Part shown: one piece after another, positions 51,110 through 60,727 of the stretch
How the letters are laid out: each line of letters opens with the position of its first letter
How positions within the stretch are numbered: the stretch's first letter is position 1
Source of the DNA: Lacisediminimonas profundi
GTDB taxonomy: Bacteria > Pseudomonadota > Gammaproteobacteria > Burkholderiales > Burkholderiaceae_D
Assembly: GCF_008831265.1 (NCBI RefSeq)
Contig: NZ_VTTH01000002.1
Span: 124,001-188,000, forward strand
Direction of reading: 5' to 3'
DNA length: 64,000 nucleotides
Notes under the pieces: model-generated
The model's input: only the letters and a program-made list of their open reading frames with translations
What the model was told of the DNA's origin: nothing
Databases searched by the model: none
Translations under genes and position numbers: made by a program

Positions 51110-51464
51110 GCCTGCACAAGCTGCCCAGGCATTAAAAGCAACAGCAGCAAAAGCAAAAGCAAAAACAAAAGCAAAAGCTCCGCAAGGGGCTTTTGCTTTT
51201 TGTGCATCTGGCATGCCGTGCGTGGCCTGGCCGGCAAAAGTAGTCCACAGGCGGAGTGGATAATCATGTGGACAAGTCCAATTCGGGTGTTGCAAGTGCT
51301 TGATTTTCAAGGCCGGAATACAGATTGATGAAAATCAACGCATGTGTCCGGGTGGGCAGGGCCCAGTGCAGGGAACGTCACCATCCATTGCGCGAAGTCA
51401 ATAGGGCGAGGTCTGCAGAACGTAGACTTTTGCACTTCTTTCAGATATCCCCGGAACCCGTTCG
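51110..51464. other. Intergenic region after the catabolic operon
   Basis: 355 bp with no credible gene. The first part is an (AAAAGC)n-like purine-rich tract leading into a terminator; the rest shows nothing recognisable. Confidence 0.5.
51167..51201 (+). terminator. Terminator of the catabolic operon
   Basis: AAAAGCAAAAGC and GCTTTTGCTTTT form perfect 12-bp arms around a 10-base loop, followed by T. The left arm is part of a run of AAAAGC-like units that starts near 51134. Confidence 0.85.
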
Positions 51465-51668
51465 ATGAATCCCACGATGATTAAGCCTGAAGAGCAACTT
51501 GAAGCCTTGGCACGCGCCGTCAGTTACGACCTGAACAAGTTTCGCGAACGCCGCCTTGCGGACCGTCGATTTCATTCGCGCGCGACGGCCGACCGCCGGC
51601 TTGGTCCCGAAGAGTCGGATAGCGAACAAGTGTCTACACCACCGGACGAGCCGGGGCAGGACCGCTAG
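51465..51668 (+). CDS. Small charged protein of unknown function
   Basis: 67 residues, rich in Arg/Asp/Glu with spaced RRxxDRR-like units (FRERRLADRRFHSRATADRR). No domain is recognised and there is no signal peptide or membrane segment. The ribosome site is weak and a second in-frame ATG lies at 51477. It precedes the PhnD-like gene by about 140 bp. Could be a real regulatory peptide or chance; codon use looks like its neighbours. Confidence 0.45.
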   Translation: MNPTMIKPEEQLEALARAVSYDLNKFRERRLADRRFHSRATADRRLGPEESDSEQVSTPPDEPGQDR

Positions 51669-51811
51669 GTGACATCTCTTTAGTGTCGCCTCTTTGCGAC
51701 CCGAGTGTTGCGCGCGATCTCCGCACAGTGGACACAAAAAATTCCTGCCAGTAATATTCCCCATGAGACTCGCCATTTGGCGAGTTGTCGGAAAGACCAC
51801 TGGATCAGAGA

Positions 51812-52624
51812 ATGCTTCTTCGGAAATTTGTCGCAGCCATATTATTCGTAACCGGCCTTACCCAGGCCGCCGCCCAGGACCTGGTCCTGGCCATCAATGA
51901 AGGCGTTACTTACCAGGACGGCGGATCGACGCAGGAACGTTATCGGCCCTTGCTGGATTTGCTTTCGCGTGAATTGAAGCGGACGGTCAGGGTGGTTTCG
52001 GTCGACAAGTATGCGGAGTTCGAGAAAGGCTTGGGCGAGGAGCGTTACGATCTTGCCTTCATCCATCCGGCACACGTCGGGCTCAAAGCCGTCAAGAGCG
52101 GCAAGTACTTCGGACTGGCGACCGCCAAGGGTTTTACGGACTACCGGGCGCGCGTGCTGGTGAGCGGCAATTCGCCGCTGAAGTCCATCGAGGATTTGCG
52201 TGGTAAAAAAATCGGCGTGCCGAGCATGGAGTCGATCACGACCGTCATGTTCACCGCAGCGCTTCGAGACCTGAAGTTCGATCATCCGGAAAAAGCGTTT
52301 ACGGCCACTCGTTATCAGGATGCAGTTCCATTCATGGTCGAAAATAAATTTGTCGATGCCGGCGTTACCGGCTCCGGCGCGGTGGCGAAGGCCTGGGTCA
52401 GCAAGGGCGGGAAAGTGATTGCCGAAGCCAAGCCGGTCGCGATCAAGCAGTTCCTCGCTTCGCGCAAGCTGGCCGATGCCGACCGTGCCCGGGTGCAGGC
52501 CCTGATGCTGGGGCTGTCGGGTAGCGACGCTGGCCGCGCCGCGCTTGGCAAGATCAACATGAGCGGCTTCGTGCCGTGGGACACCGCAGTCATGAACGAA
52601 GCCACAGCGCGGCTGGCGCTGTAG
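51812..52624 (+). CDS. PhnD-like periplasmic substrate-binding protein
   Basis: 270 residues from the ATG at 51812. Signal peptide (LLRKFVAAILFVTGLTQAAAQ), then the phosphate/phosphite/phosphonate-binding fold: YRPLLDLLSRELKRTVRVV, YDLAFIHPAHVGLKAVKSGKYFGLAT, SIEDLRGKKIGVPSMESIT and NKFVDAGVTGSGAVAKAWV. No ABC permease or ATPase gene is beside it, so it may serve a sensor rather than a transporter; the large two-component genes lie just downstream. Ligand unknown. Confidence 0.88.
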   Translation: MLLRKFVAAILFVTGLTQAAAQDLVLAINEGVTYQDGGSTQERYRPLLDLLSRELKRTVRVVSVDKYAEFEKGLGEERYDLAFIHPAHVGLKAVKSGKYFGLATAKGFTDYRARVLVSGNSPLKSIEDLRGKKIGVPSMESITTVMFTAALRDLKFDHPEKAFTATRYQDAVPFMVENKFVDAGVTGSGAVAKAWVSKGGKVIAEAKPVAIKQFLASRKLADADRARVQALMLGLSGSDAGRAALGKINMSGFVPWDTAVMNEATARLAL

Positions 52625-52696
52625 TTCTTCCTTGCAGGGCGAAGCTTGACGGTGGCTTTTCCTGGCAGGGTCTTCATCAGCCTGATGGAGGCGAGA

Positions 52697-52921
52697 ATGG
52701 ATGGAGCAAGAGCCAGGATCCCGACCGCAGACGTGTCGCCGGACACGATTGTGCAGTTCATCAAGCGCCATACCATCGGCCCGCTGGATCGCATGGACCA
52801 GCGTATCGAGATGGCGGAAAAAATGATCAGCCAGATGTCTGACATCCAGCGGGTGAAATACAATATCCGCATAGCCAAGGCGGCATTCCTGATCGCCAGC
52901 GATATCGTGGAAGAAGGCTGA
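52697..52921 (+). CDS. Small helical protein of unknown function
   Basis: 74 residues from the ATG at 52697, preceded by a good GGAGGCGA ribosome site; the frame is open back to 52646. The C-terminal half is predicted helical and amphipathic (LDRMDQRIEMAEKMISQM; IRIAKAAFLIASDIVEEG). No family recognised. It is 8 bp upstream of the DUF1289 gene and probably co-transcribed with it. Confidence 0.6.
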   Translation: MDGARARIPTADVSPDTIVQFIKRHTIGPLDRMDQRIEMAEKMISQMSDIQRVKYNIRIAKAAFLIASDIVEEG

Positions 52922-52929
52922 GCGAAAGT

Positions 52930-53121
52930 ATGTCCATTGATGTGCCTGAGCGTCCCGACACGCCTTGTGTCGCGGTGTGTTCGACTACGTTCGACGAAAT
53001 CTGCCGCGGCTGCGGCCGCTCGGTACTCGAAGTGGCCAACTGGGTGTTCATGACAGCAGCCGAAAAAAATAACGTCTGGGAACGCATCACTGCCGAGGGC
53101 TACCCGCGCAGGAAGGGTTGA
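52930..53121 (+). CDS. DUF1289 small Cys-rich protein
   Basis: 63 residues with the DUF1289 pattern: CVAVCSTTFDEICRGCGRSV with four Cys arranged for a metal or Fe-S site, then WVFMTAAEKNNVWERI. Function of the family is unknown. Co-directional with the small gene before it, convergent with the kinase genes. Confidence 0.88.
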   Translation: MSIDVPERPDTPCVAVCSTTFDEICRGCGRSVLEVANWVFMTAAEKNNVWERITAEGYPRRKG

Positions 53122-53139
53122 GCGCAAGGCAGTTGCGGC

Positions 53140-54291
53140 TCAGTCCCCGGCGAGCACTGGTATCGCCACTCTCACCGCGACCCCGAGTCCGGGTTTGCTG
53201 TCCAGGCTCATCGCTCCGCCGAGCATGCGCACCCGTTCCTCGATTCCCTGCAGGCCGAATGAGTGGCGCCGCCTTTTCTTTGCTTCCGGCAGTCCGGTGC
53301 CATTGTCGGCCACCACCATGCTCAGCTGCGGACCGGCGCGTCCCAGGCGCACCCATACCGCACTGGCCCGCGCATGTCGCAGTATGTTGGTAAGTGACTC
53401 CTGCAGGATCCTGAACAGTGCCGTCGCTGCATGTTCATCCAGCCCCTGGTCGAAATTGTCGGCGTCGACGATCAACTCGCAAACCATGCCGCTGCGGCGG
53501 CGGAATTCCTCCAGCTGCCACTCGATCGCTGCCTGCAGGCCGAGGTCCAGCACCGGCGGACGCAGGTCGTTGATGATGGAGCGCACGCTCTTGATGGTGG
53601 TGTCGATATGGTTCAGCGCGTACTTGGCCTTCTGGCTGATGCGCGGATGACTGGTGGCGGTGCGCTGATATAGCAGCGACGCATCGATGCGCAGCGCAAG
53701 CAGGTTCTGCCCGAGCTCGTCATGGATCTCGCGTGCGATCCGCTTGCGCTCCTCCTCCTTGATTTTTTCCTGGTGCGAGGCGAGTTGCTGCAACAAGTGC
53801 TTGGACCTGACCAGTTCCTCGGTCTGCAGTTCCAGCTTGCGTCGCATGTAGTACGTCTCGATGAACACGTGAACCTTGGCGCACAGCACTTCCGGCACGA
53901 TGGGGGAAAAGACATAGTCGACTGCACCCATCGTGTAGCCGCGGAAGCGGTCGGAATCGGTACTGGCTTCGGCCGTGATGAAGATCACTGGCGTGTGCGC
54001 CGAGCGCGGGCGGCCGTGTATCAGGGTGGCGGTTTCAAAACCATCGATCATCGGCATTCTGACGTCGAGCAGGATCAGCGCGAAGTCCCGCTTCAGCAGC
54101 AGCCGCAGGGCATCGCGTCCGCACGTGGCGGTGGTGATATCGAGCCCCAGTTGCGAAACCATGGCAATCACCGCCTGCAGCTTGCCATGATTGTCGTCGA
54201 CGATCAGTACCGGCGCTGGAATACCGTCGGGTGACGTCGGCGCAGGCCGCTGGCGCATTTCACGCAGAATCGGAACTTCGATCAATTCCAT
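53140..54291 (-). CDS. Receiver-histidine kinase hybrid (REC-HisKA_3-HATPase)
   Basis: 383 residues from the ATG at 54291, chosen for its GAGGGA ribosome site; an ATG at 54354 would add 21 residues. An N-terminal receiver (VLIVDDNHGKLQAVIAM; LILLDVRMPMIDGF phospho-Asp) is followed by a coiled-coil linker and a NarX/HisKA_3 kinase: ERKRIAREIHDELGQNLL (phospho-His), LFRILQESLTNILRHA (N box), DNGTGLP and SFGLQGIEERVRMLGG. No membrane segment. It starts 80 bp after the poly-HAMP kinase on the same strand, so the two probably form a phosphorelay; there is no DNA-binding output in either. Confidence 0.9.
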   Translation of the reverse strand: MELIEVPILREMRQRPAPTSPDGIPAPVLIVDDNHGKLQAVIAMVSQLGLDITTATCGRDALRLLLKRDFALILLDVRMPMIDGFETATLIHGRPRSAHTPVIFITAEASTDSDRFRGYTMGAVDYVFSPIVPEVLCAKVHVFIETYYMRRKLELQTEELVRSKHLLQQLASHQEKIKEEERKRIAREIHDELGQNLLALRIDASLLYQRTATSHPRISQKAKYALNHIDTTIKSVRSIINDLRPPVLDLGLQAAIEWQLEEFRRRSGMVCELIVDADNFDQGLDEHAATALFRILQESLTNILRHARASAVWVRLGRAGPQLSMVVADNGTGLPEAKKRRRHSFGLQGIEERVRMLGGAMSLDSKPGLGVAVRVAIPVLAGD

Positions 54292-54371
54292 GCCATCAAT
54301 CCCTCGTTGCGATGCCGGATCCCCGGCGCCCCGGCCCGGAGATGTTTCCTTCATTTGGCGCTGCGGGCGCC

Positions 54372-57300
54372 TCAACGGTAGAGCCAGACCCGGATCATGG
54401 CCAGCAACTGGTCCGTGTCGACCGGCTTGCTGACGTAATCGGATGCGCCGGCTTCGATGCACTTCTCGCGGTCGCCGGTCATGGCTTTCGCGGTCAGCGC
54501 AATGATCGGCAATTCCTCGAACTCCGGGACCCGGCGTATGCGTTGCATGGTTTCGTAGCCGTCCATCTCCGGCATCATGATGTCCATCAGGACCAGTTCG
54601 ATGCCTGGCTCCTCATGCAGCAGGGCGATGGCTTCGCGTCCGGTTTCGGCGGTGACGACCTCCATCTTGTGATGCTCCAGCACGCTGACCAGCGCGAAGA
54701 TGTTGCGGACATCGTCGTCGACGATCAGGACCTTGTGCCCCTCCACGCTGGTGGCCCCCTCGTACAGGCTGTCGATAAGCTTGCGCTGCGGCTGGGGCAG
54801 GTGGTCGACCTGGCGATGCAGGAACAGCGTGGTCTCGTCCATCAGCCGCTCCGGCGACCGGGCTTGCCGCACCAGGGCATCGTCGATCAGGACGCGCACG
54901 GGATCGGGCAGCTGGCGGCCGCGCTCCGGGTCGCCGTACAGCACGACCGGCGATCCGGCCGATTTCCCGCCTTGCAGCGAGTCGAGCAAGGCTATTCCGC
55001 ACTCCTCGCTGTACTTGCGGTCGATGACAACACAGTCGAAACGCTTGCGGCGGGATGCGGCGATCGCATCGCGCGCATTGGCGCATGCCTTCAGGCGAAC
55101 ATCCCTGTTGGCCAGCAGCGCGGTGATGCCTGCACGCCGCTCGTCGTCGCCGCACAGGAGCAGCAGGTATTTCTGCTTGCGCAAAGCGAAGCTCACGGCG
55201 CTCCCGATCGCCTGCTGCAGGACTTCCGGCGTGCCAGGCTTCAGCAGGTGCCCGAACGCGCCGCTGCGGCGGCTGCGCAGCGGATCGAATTCCACAGACA
55301 CGATCTGGACCGGAATGTGGCGCAGCAGCGGGTCACGTTTGAAGCGCTCCAGCAGTGACCAGCCATCGATGTCGGGAAGGTGCAGGTCGAGAGTGATCGT
55401 GGTCGGCCGATAGACCTCGACCATCGGCAGGGCATCGCCGCCGCGCGTGGCGACAACGCCCTGCATGCCGCTGTCGCGCGCCGCTTTCAGCAGCACGCTG
55501 GCAAAGCGGGCATCGTTTTCGATGATCATCACCAGTGGCTGGCCGGGCTGCAGGTCGTTGCGGTCGTCCTGCACATGTTCAGCGGGGGCTGGCACCACCC
55601 GTCGCAGCAGCGGCGGCCGGGACTCGACCTGCTGGCCGTACTGGTCGCTCATGGTGTCTATCATGTTCTGGTTGCAGCGCAAGGGAACGAACAGCGTAAA
55701 GGTGCTGCCGCCGCCCGGCTTGCTGCGCAGCAGCCGCAGCTCGCCGCCCAGCAGGCGCGCAAGCTCGCGGCTGATCGACAGCCCCAGTCCGGTGCCGCCA
55801 TATTTGCGGGAGGTGCCGGTGTCGGCCTGCTGGAATGCTTCGAAAATCAGCTTCTGCTTGTCAGGCGCAACGCCGATCCCGGTATCGGTGACGGCGAAGG
55901 AGATCACCGAATCTGCATTGTTCAGGTTGTCGTGGTCTACGCTCCAGCCGGATTGCGCGGGTTCGATCATGAGAGTGACACCGCCGCGTTCGGTGAACTT
56001 GAAGGCATTCGAGAGCAGGTTTTTCAGCACCTGCAGCAGGCGTTTTTCATCGGTGGTGATGGTGCGTGGCAGGGACGGCGACAGCTCGATGTGAAGTGCC
56101 AGGGCATGCCTGTCAGCGAGTGGCCGGAATGTGCGCTCCATCTGGTTGTGGACGTCGTCGAACAGCACGTCGTCAAAGTCCAGCGTGACAGTGCCGGATT
56201 CGATCTTCGACAGGTCGAGGATTTCGTTGATCAGCCCGAGCAGGTCACGGCCAGAGCCCTGGATGGTGCGGGCGTAGTCAACCTGTCTTGGCGTCAGGTT
56301 TTTTTCGAGGTTGTCGGACAACTGTTGTGCGAGGATCAGCAGGCTGTTGAGCGGCGTGCGCAGTTCGTGCGACATGCTGGAAAGGAATTCCGACTTGTAT
56401 TTCGATGTCAGCATCAGCTGCTCGGCCTTTTCCTCCAGCGACAACTTGGTGATCTCGACCTCGCGGTTCTTGTGCTCGACCTCTGCCTTCTGTTCCTCGA
56501 GCAGTGCGGCCTTGTCTTCCAGTTCCTCGTTGGTCTGGCGCAGCTCTTCCTGCTGCATCTGCAGTTCCTGCGCCAGCGACTGCGACTGCTTCAGCAGCTC
56601 CTCGGTGCGCATGTTGGCTTCTATCGTGTTGAGCACGATGCCGATTGATTCGGCCAGCTGGTCGAGGAATGTTTCGTGTATCCGGCTGTACAGCGAAAAT
56701 GACGCCATCTCGATCACGGCCTTGACGCGGTTTTCGAAAAGGATAGGCAGGACGATGATGTTCAGCGGCTTGGCATAGCCCAGCCCGGAACAGATCGGGA
56801 CATAGTCGCCGGGCACATTGGTCAGCAGCAGACGTCTTTTGTCGTAGGCGCATTGGCCGACCAGTCCTTCACCGATACGCCACTCGGCCTGGGCTTGCTG
56901 GCTATAGGCATAGGCGGAGAGCAGCTTGAGACGTGGATTGTCGTACTGCGTCTCGTCCATGATGTAAAACAGCCCGTGATGCGCATTGATCAGCGGCGCC
57001 ACCCCGGACAGAACCATCTTCGACACTGCGGACAGGTCGCGCTGGCCCTGCAGCAGCCGGGTAAACCTGGCGAGGTTGCTCTTGAGCCAGTCCTGGTCCG
57101 CATTCTGGCGCGTGGTCTCGCGCAGGTTGCGGATCATCTCGTTGACGTTGTCCTTGAGTTGTGCCACCTCACCCCGGGCGCCGACCTGTACGTTGCGGGT
57201 CAGGTCGCCCTTGGTCACCGCAGTCGCCACTTCGGCGATTGCGCGCACCTGGTTGGTCAGGTTGGCTGCCAGTCCGTTGACATTGCCGATCAGGTCTTTC

Positions 57301-58970
57301 CATGTTCCGGCGGCGCCCGGGACATGGGCCTGGCCGCCGAGTTTGCCCTCGACCCCGACCTCCCGCGCGACCGAGCTGACCTGGTCGGCGAAGTCCGCCA
57401 GCGTATCGGTCATCTCGTTGATGGTGTCTGCCAGTTCGGCGATCTCGCCCTTGGCCTCGACCGTGAGTTTCTTCTTCAGGTCGCCCTTTGCCACGGCGGT
57501 CACCACCCGCGCAATGCCGCGCACCTGGTTGGTCAGGTTGGCGGCCATGAAATTGACGTTATCCGTCAGGTCTTTCCAGGTGCCGGAAACGCCGGTCACC
57601 ACGGCCTGGCCGCCGAGCTTGCCCTCGGTGCCCACTTCGCGCGCCACCCGCGTCACTTCCGCGGCGAAGGAGTTGAGCTGGTCGACCATGCGGTTGACGG
57701 TGCTCTTCAATTCCAGGATCTCGCCCTTGACGTCGACCGTCACCTTCCTGCCGAGGTCGCCGTGCGCGACTGCCGTCGTCACCTGGGCGATGTTGCGCAC
57801 CTGGTCGGTCAGGTTGGATGCCATCATGTTGACCGAATCGGTCAGGTCCGCCCATGTGCCGGCGACACCCGGCACGAAGGCCTGGCCGCCGAGCTTGCCC
57901 TCGATGCCGACTTCGCGCGCCACCCGTGTCACCTCGGCCGCGAACGAGCGCAGCTGGTCGACCATGGTGTTGATGGTTTCCTTGAGCTGCGCGAATTCGC
58001 CGCGCACGTCGACAGTGATCTTGCGTGACAGGTTGCCGTTGGCCACCGCGATCGTGACTTCCGCGATGTTGCGCATCTGGGTCGTCAGGTTGGCGGCCAT
58101 TCCGTTCACCGATTCAGTCAGGTCGCGCCAGGTGCCCGACACGCCGGCGACTTCCGCCTGCCCCCCCAGTTTGCCGTCGGTTCCCACCTCGCGCGCGACG
58201 CGGGTCACTTCTGCGCTGAAGCTGGACAACTGGTCGACCATCGTGTTGATGGTGTTTTTCAGTTCCCGGATTTCTCCATTCGCTTCGACTGTGATTTTCT
58301 TGGTCAGGTCGCCGTTCGCGACCGCCGTGGTCACATAGGCTATGTTGCGCATCTGGCGGGTCAGGTTGGCCGCCATGCCGTTGACAGAATCGGTCAGGTC
58401 GCGCCAGGTGCCGGATAGGCCGCTCACCTGGGCCTGGCCGCCCAGCATGCCTTCGGTTCCCACCTCGCGGGCGACCCGCGTCACTTCCGAGGTAAAGGAG
58501 CCGAGCCGCAGCACCATGGTGTTGACGATTTCAGCGGAACGCTGGAACTGCCCCTTGAGCCGCAGGCCGTCGATTTCCATCGGCACCTGCTGCGACAAGT
58601 CGCCATCTGCCACCGCGGCGATCACGTGGATCATCTCGTTCATGGGCGTGACCAGGTCGCTGACTACCGAGTTGGTCGACTCGACCAGCTTTTCCCAGTC
58701 TCCGCGCATCGCCGGCAATTCAATCCGCTCGTTGACCCGACCCTGCTTGCCTGCCAGGCGCGCCACCCGGTCGAATTCGGTGACCGTTCCACTGGCCATG
58801 ATGATGATCTCGTTGACCGTGTCCGATATCTTGCCGGCCAGGCCGGTCAGATCGTCTGGCATGCGAACGGAGAAGTCGCCGTTCCGATATGCGCGCAGTG
58901 TAGCGAGCAACTGCTGGAGGTCGAGTTCTTCTCCTGATGGCGCCACAGTGGACGCCAGGACCTGATCCAT
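54372..58970 (-). CDS. Soluble poly-HAMP hybrid histidine kinase with three receiver domains
   Basis: 1532 residues, no membrane helix. Residues 1-160 begin the HAMP-like region; about 160-620 hold five HAMP units recurring every 92 residues exactly (GxxGKLGGQA at 171, 263, 355, 447, 539). Then GAF-like domain (about 640-800), coiled coil (805-855), HisKA with His868 in SHELRTPLN, HATPase ([37 protein letters not shown]), then receivers: REC1 ([12 protein letters not shown]), a degenerate REC2 ([10 protein letters not shown]) and REC3 ([16 protein letters not shown]). This is the architecture of fungal group III (Nik1/Os1) osmosensing kinases and related bacterial proteins. Signal unknown; operon partner downstream. 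Confidence 0.93.
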   Translation of the reverse strand: MDQVLASTVAPSGEELDLQQLLATLRAYRNGDFSVRMPDDLTGLAGKISDTVNEIIIMASGTVTEFDRVARLAGKQGRVNERIELPAMRGDWEKLVESTNSVVSDLVTPMNEMIHVIAAVADGDLSQQVPMEIDGLRLKGQFQRSAEIVNTMVLRLGSFTSEVTRVAREVGTEGMLGGQAQVSGLSGTWRDLTDSVNGMAANLTRQMRNIAYVTTAVANGDLTKKITVEANGEIRELKNTINTMVDQLSSFSAEVTRVAREVGTDGKLGGQAEVAGVSGTWRDLTESVNGMAANLTTQMRNIAEVTIAVANGNLSRKITVDVRGEFAQLKETINTMVDQLRSFAAEVTRVAREVGIEGKLGGQAFVPGVAGTWADLTDSVNMMASNLTDQVRNIAQVTTAVAHGDLGRKVTVDVKGEILELKSTVNRMVDQLNSFAAEVTRVAREVGTEGKLGGQAVVTGVSGTWKDLTDNVNFMAANLTNQVRGIARVVTAVAKGDLKKKLTVEAKGEIAELADTINEMTDTLADFADQVSSVAREVGVEGKLGGQAHVPGAAGTWKDLIGNVNGLAANLTNQVRAIAEVATAVTKGDLTRNVQVGARGEVAQLKDNVNEMIRNLRETTRQNADQDWLKSNLARFTRLLQGQRDLSAVSKMVLSGVAPLINAHHGLFYIMDETQYDNPRLKLLSAYAYSQQAQAEWRIGEGLVGQCAYDKRRLLLTNVPGDYVPICSGLGYAKPLNIIVLPILFENRVKAVIEMASFSLYSRIHETFLDQLAESIGIVLNTIEANMRTEELLKQSQSLAQELQMQQEELRQTNEELEDKAALLEEQKAEVEHKNREVEITKLSLEEKAEQLMLTSKYKSEFLSSMSHELRTPLNSLLILAQQLSDNLEKNLTPRQVDYARTIQGSGRDLLGLINEILDLSKIESGTVTLDFDDVLFDDVHNQMERTFRPLADRHALALHIELSPSLPRTITTDEKRLLQVLKNLLSNAFKFTERGGVTLMIEPAQSGWSVDHDNLNNADSVISFAVTDTGIGVAPDKQKLIFEAFQQADTGTSRKYGGTGLGLSISRELARLLGGELRLLRSKPGGGSTFTLFVPLRCNQNMIDTMSDQYGQQVESRPPLLRRVVPAPAEHVQDDRNDLQPGQPLVMIIENDARFASVLLKAARDSGMQGVVATRGGDALPMVEVYRPTTITLDLHLPDIDGWSLLERFKRDPLLRHIPVQIVSVEFDPLRSRRSGAFGHLLKPGTPEVLQQAIGSAVSFALRKQKYLLLLCGDDERRAGITALLANRDVRLKACANARDAIAASRRKRFDCVVIDRKYSEECGIALLDSLQGGKSAGSPVVLYGDPERGRQLPDPVRVLIDDALVRQARSPERLMDETTLFLHRQVDHLPQPQRKLIDSLYEGATSVEGHKVLIVDDDVRNIFALVSVLEHHKMEVVTAETGREAIALLHEEPGIELVLMDIMMPEMDGYETMQRIRRVPEFEELPIIALTAKAMTGDREKCIEAGASDYVSKPVDTDQLLAMIRVWLYR
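57113..58493 (-). repeat. Internal 276-bp coding repeats (poly-HAMP array)
   Basis: Five in-frame units of 92 codons within the kinase gene, similar at both protein and DNA level (for example recurrent GTGGCGCGCGAAGT-type blocks on the minus strand). They arose by tandem duplication and could recombine. Not a CRISPR: units are coding and contiguous. Confidence 0.9.
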
Positions 58971-59371
58971 GAACGAAACTCCCTTGTTTTGTCAGCATGG
59001 TGCGGGCTGTTTTATGCTCTTTTTCAGGAAGGGGCGTGTCGCGGCTACACCCACGCAGGATCCTGGAAGGCACCACCCGTAGCGGACCTTTGATTGAGCA
59101 AAATATAGCACCAATGGCTGGCTTGATAACGCCCGTCAACAGCCGGCGGAGGCGGAAAAATTGCCGATGAAACCAGGCATTGATAAATATCAAACCGGGG
59201 AGTCTCGCTGAATTGCGCATTCTGTTCCCGGCTTGCAACGCAACATGAAGCACTGAGCGTGCGCACACGCTGCTGTCTGGCGTGGCCGGGAGTGATCAAA
59301 GATTGATGGTCGGGATTGACGGTAGACTGTTATCAGAAGTGCAGCGGCCTTCGATTATCGAAAAGGATCCC
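58971..59371. other. Divergent intergenic region with an FNR-like box
   Basis: About 400 bp between the kinase and the DUF445 gene. Apart from the FNR-type box at 59180-59193 and AT-rich stretches near 59095-59190, nothing coding is convincing. Confidence 0.6.
59180..59193. promoter_or_regulatory. Perfect FNR/ANR-type box
   Basis: TTGATAAATATCAA, matching the TTGAT-N4-ATCAA consensus of FNR/ANR at all ten positions. It lies 210 bp upstream of the kinase gene and about 180 bp upstream of the DUF445 gene. Confidence 0.6.
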
Positions 59372-60610
59372 ATGCAGGAGCAGGAGCAGGAGCAACGTCG
59401 ACGGCACCACCGGATTCGAGCGATTGCCACCGGGCTGCTGGTGGCAATGGCAATGCTCTTTCTTGTCGCGCATCTGTTGCGCGGCCGCTATCCGTGGCTG
59501 GTTCATGTCGGTGCCTTCGCGGAAGCAGCAATGGTTGGCGCCTTGGCTGACTGGTTCGCCGTGACCGCGCTGTTCCGGCATCCGCTTGGCTTGCCGATAC
59601 CGCATACCGCCATCATCGCGCGCAACAAGGATCGGATCGGCGCCAGCGTGGCGAATTTCCTGGAATACAACTTCATGACGCGCGAGGTGTTGTTCGAGGA
59701 ATTGAAGCCCATCGACTTCGCTGGGGCGGCGGCAAGCTGGCTGGCCGTAGAGGCTAACAGTCGGACAGTAGCCGCCGAACTGGTGGCTGGATTACCGTCA
59801 GTGATCCGGATGGTGGAAGACGAGGATGTTGCCAGGCTCATCCAGTCGGCAACTGGCAGCGCGCTGGCGCGGGTCAGGCTGGCGCCGGTAGTTGCCGAGG
59901 TGGCAAGTGTGCTGATCGCGGATCAACGGCATCTTCTCCTGTTCGACCGCATCCTGACCATGGCGGCCAATGTGCTCGAGAATAATCGCGGTTTCATCCG
60001 CGAGAAAATCCACGAAAAGAGCCCGCGCTGGTTGCCGCGCATGGTGGATGAAAAGTTGTTCGAGAAGCTGCTGGCTGCGATCCACGAGACGATAGCCGGG
60101 ATGCGGGAGGAGGGCAGCCCGTGGCGCGCACAGTTCCAGCAGGCGGCGCAGGAACTGATAGCGCGGCTGAAAGACGATCCGGAGTACGAGGAACGCATCA
60201 AGCGTGCGCTGTCCGGGGTAGTGCACCATCCGCTTTTCCTCAGTTACAGCGAGCAATTCTGGCAACTGGTGCGGCAGCGCCTGATGGAACAAGCCGAATC
60301 GCCGGACTCGCCGCTGGCGGGGGCCATCGAGCGCGGCCTGCGGGCGCTGGCCGAGGGCCTGCGCGACGACCCGGCGGTGCAGGCCCGGCTCAACGACTGG
60401 CTGCGCAGCTTCATCGCCGACGCGGTGGCGGCACGTCGCCATGCAATTGCCGGCCTGGTACGGCGGGTGATCGAAAAGTGGGATGCGGACACCATCGCTG
60501 AGAAGTTCGAACTGTATGTCGGGCGCGACCTGCAATATATTCGCATCAACGGCACCGTGGTTGGCGGCCTGGTCGGGCTTGGCCTGCATTTCCTTACGCT
60601 GGCGCTCTAG
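59372..60610 (+). CDS. DUF445 family membrane protein (YjiN-like)
   Basis: 412 residues from the ATG at 59372 (AAAGGA ribosome site); a GTG at 59282 would add 30. N-terminal helix TGLLVAMAMLFLVAHLL followed by the DUF445 signature GALADWFAVTALFRHPLGLPIPHTAII, a long helical middle, and a C-terminal helix GTVVGGLVGLGLHFLTLAL. Function of the family is not known; it is a membrane-anchored, mostly cytoplasmic helical protein. A Glu/Gln run (QEQEQEQ) opens it. Confidence 0.88.
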   Translation: MQEQEQEQRRRHHRIRAIATGLLVAMAMLFLVAHLLRGRYPWLVHVGAFAEAAMVGALADWFAVTALFRHPLGLPIPHTAIIARNKDRIGASVANFLEYNFMTREVLFEELKPIDFAGAAASWLAVEANSRTVAAELVAGLPSVIRMVEDEDVARLIQSATGSALARVRLAPVVAEVASVLIADQRHLLLFDRILTMAANVLENNRGFIREKIHEKSPRWLPRMVDEKLFEKLLAAIHETIAGMREEGSPWRAQFQQAAQELIARLKDDPEYEERIKRALSGVVHHPLFLSYSEQFWQLVRQRLMEQAESPDSPLAGAIERGLRALAEGLRDDPAVQARLNDWLRSFIADAVAARRHAIAGLVRRVIEKWDADTIAEKFELYVGRDLQYIRINGTVVGGLVGLGLHFLTLAL

Positions 60611-60727
60611 CAGCGTGCCCGATGGCAGTGTGCTTGACAGCGCCGGCAGCACTCACCATAGTGCCGTCCTGTACACCCGGCCGCTGCGGCACGCGGCGGC
60701 CAGCATTCACGAACGCCAGAGAACATC

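Noticed and set aside
55380-56648. 422-codon plus-strand frame opposite the poly-HAMP kinase
   Set aside because: Antisense to the kinase HATPase and GAF regions, with no motifs of its own.
57113-58493. Regular repeats that could suggest a CRISPR or satellite
   Set aside because: The period is 276 bp, coding and in frame; it is the HAMP domain array of the kinase.
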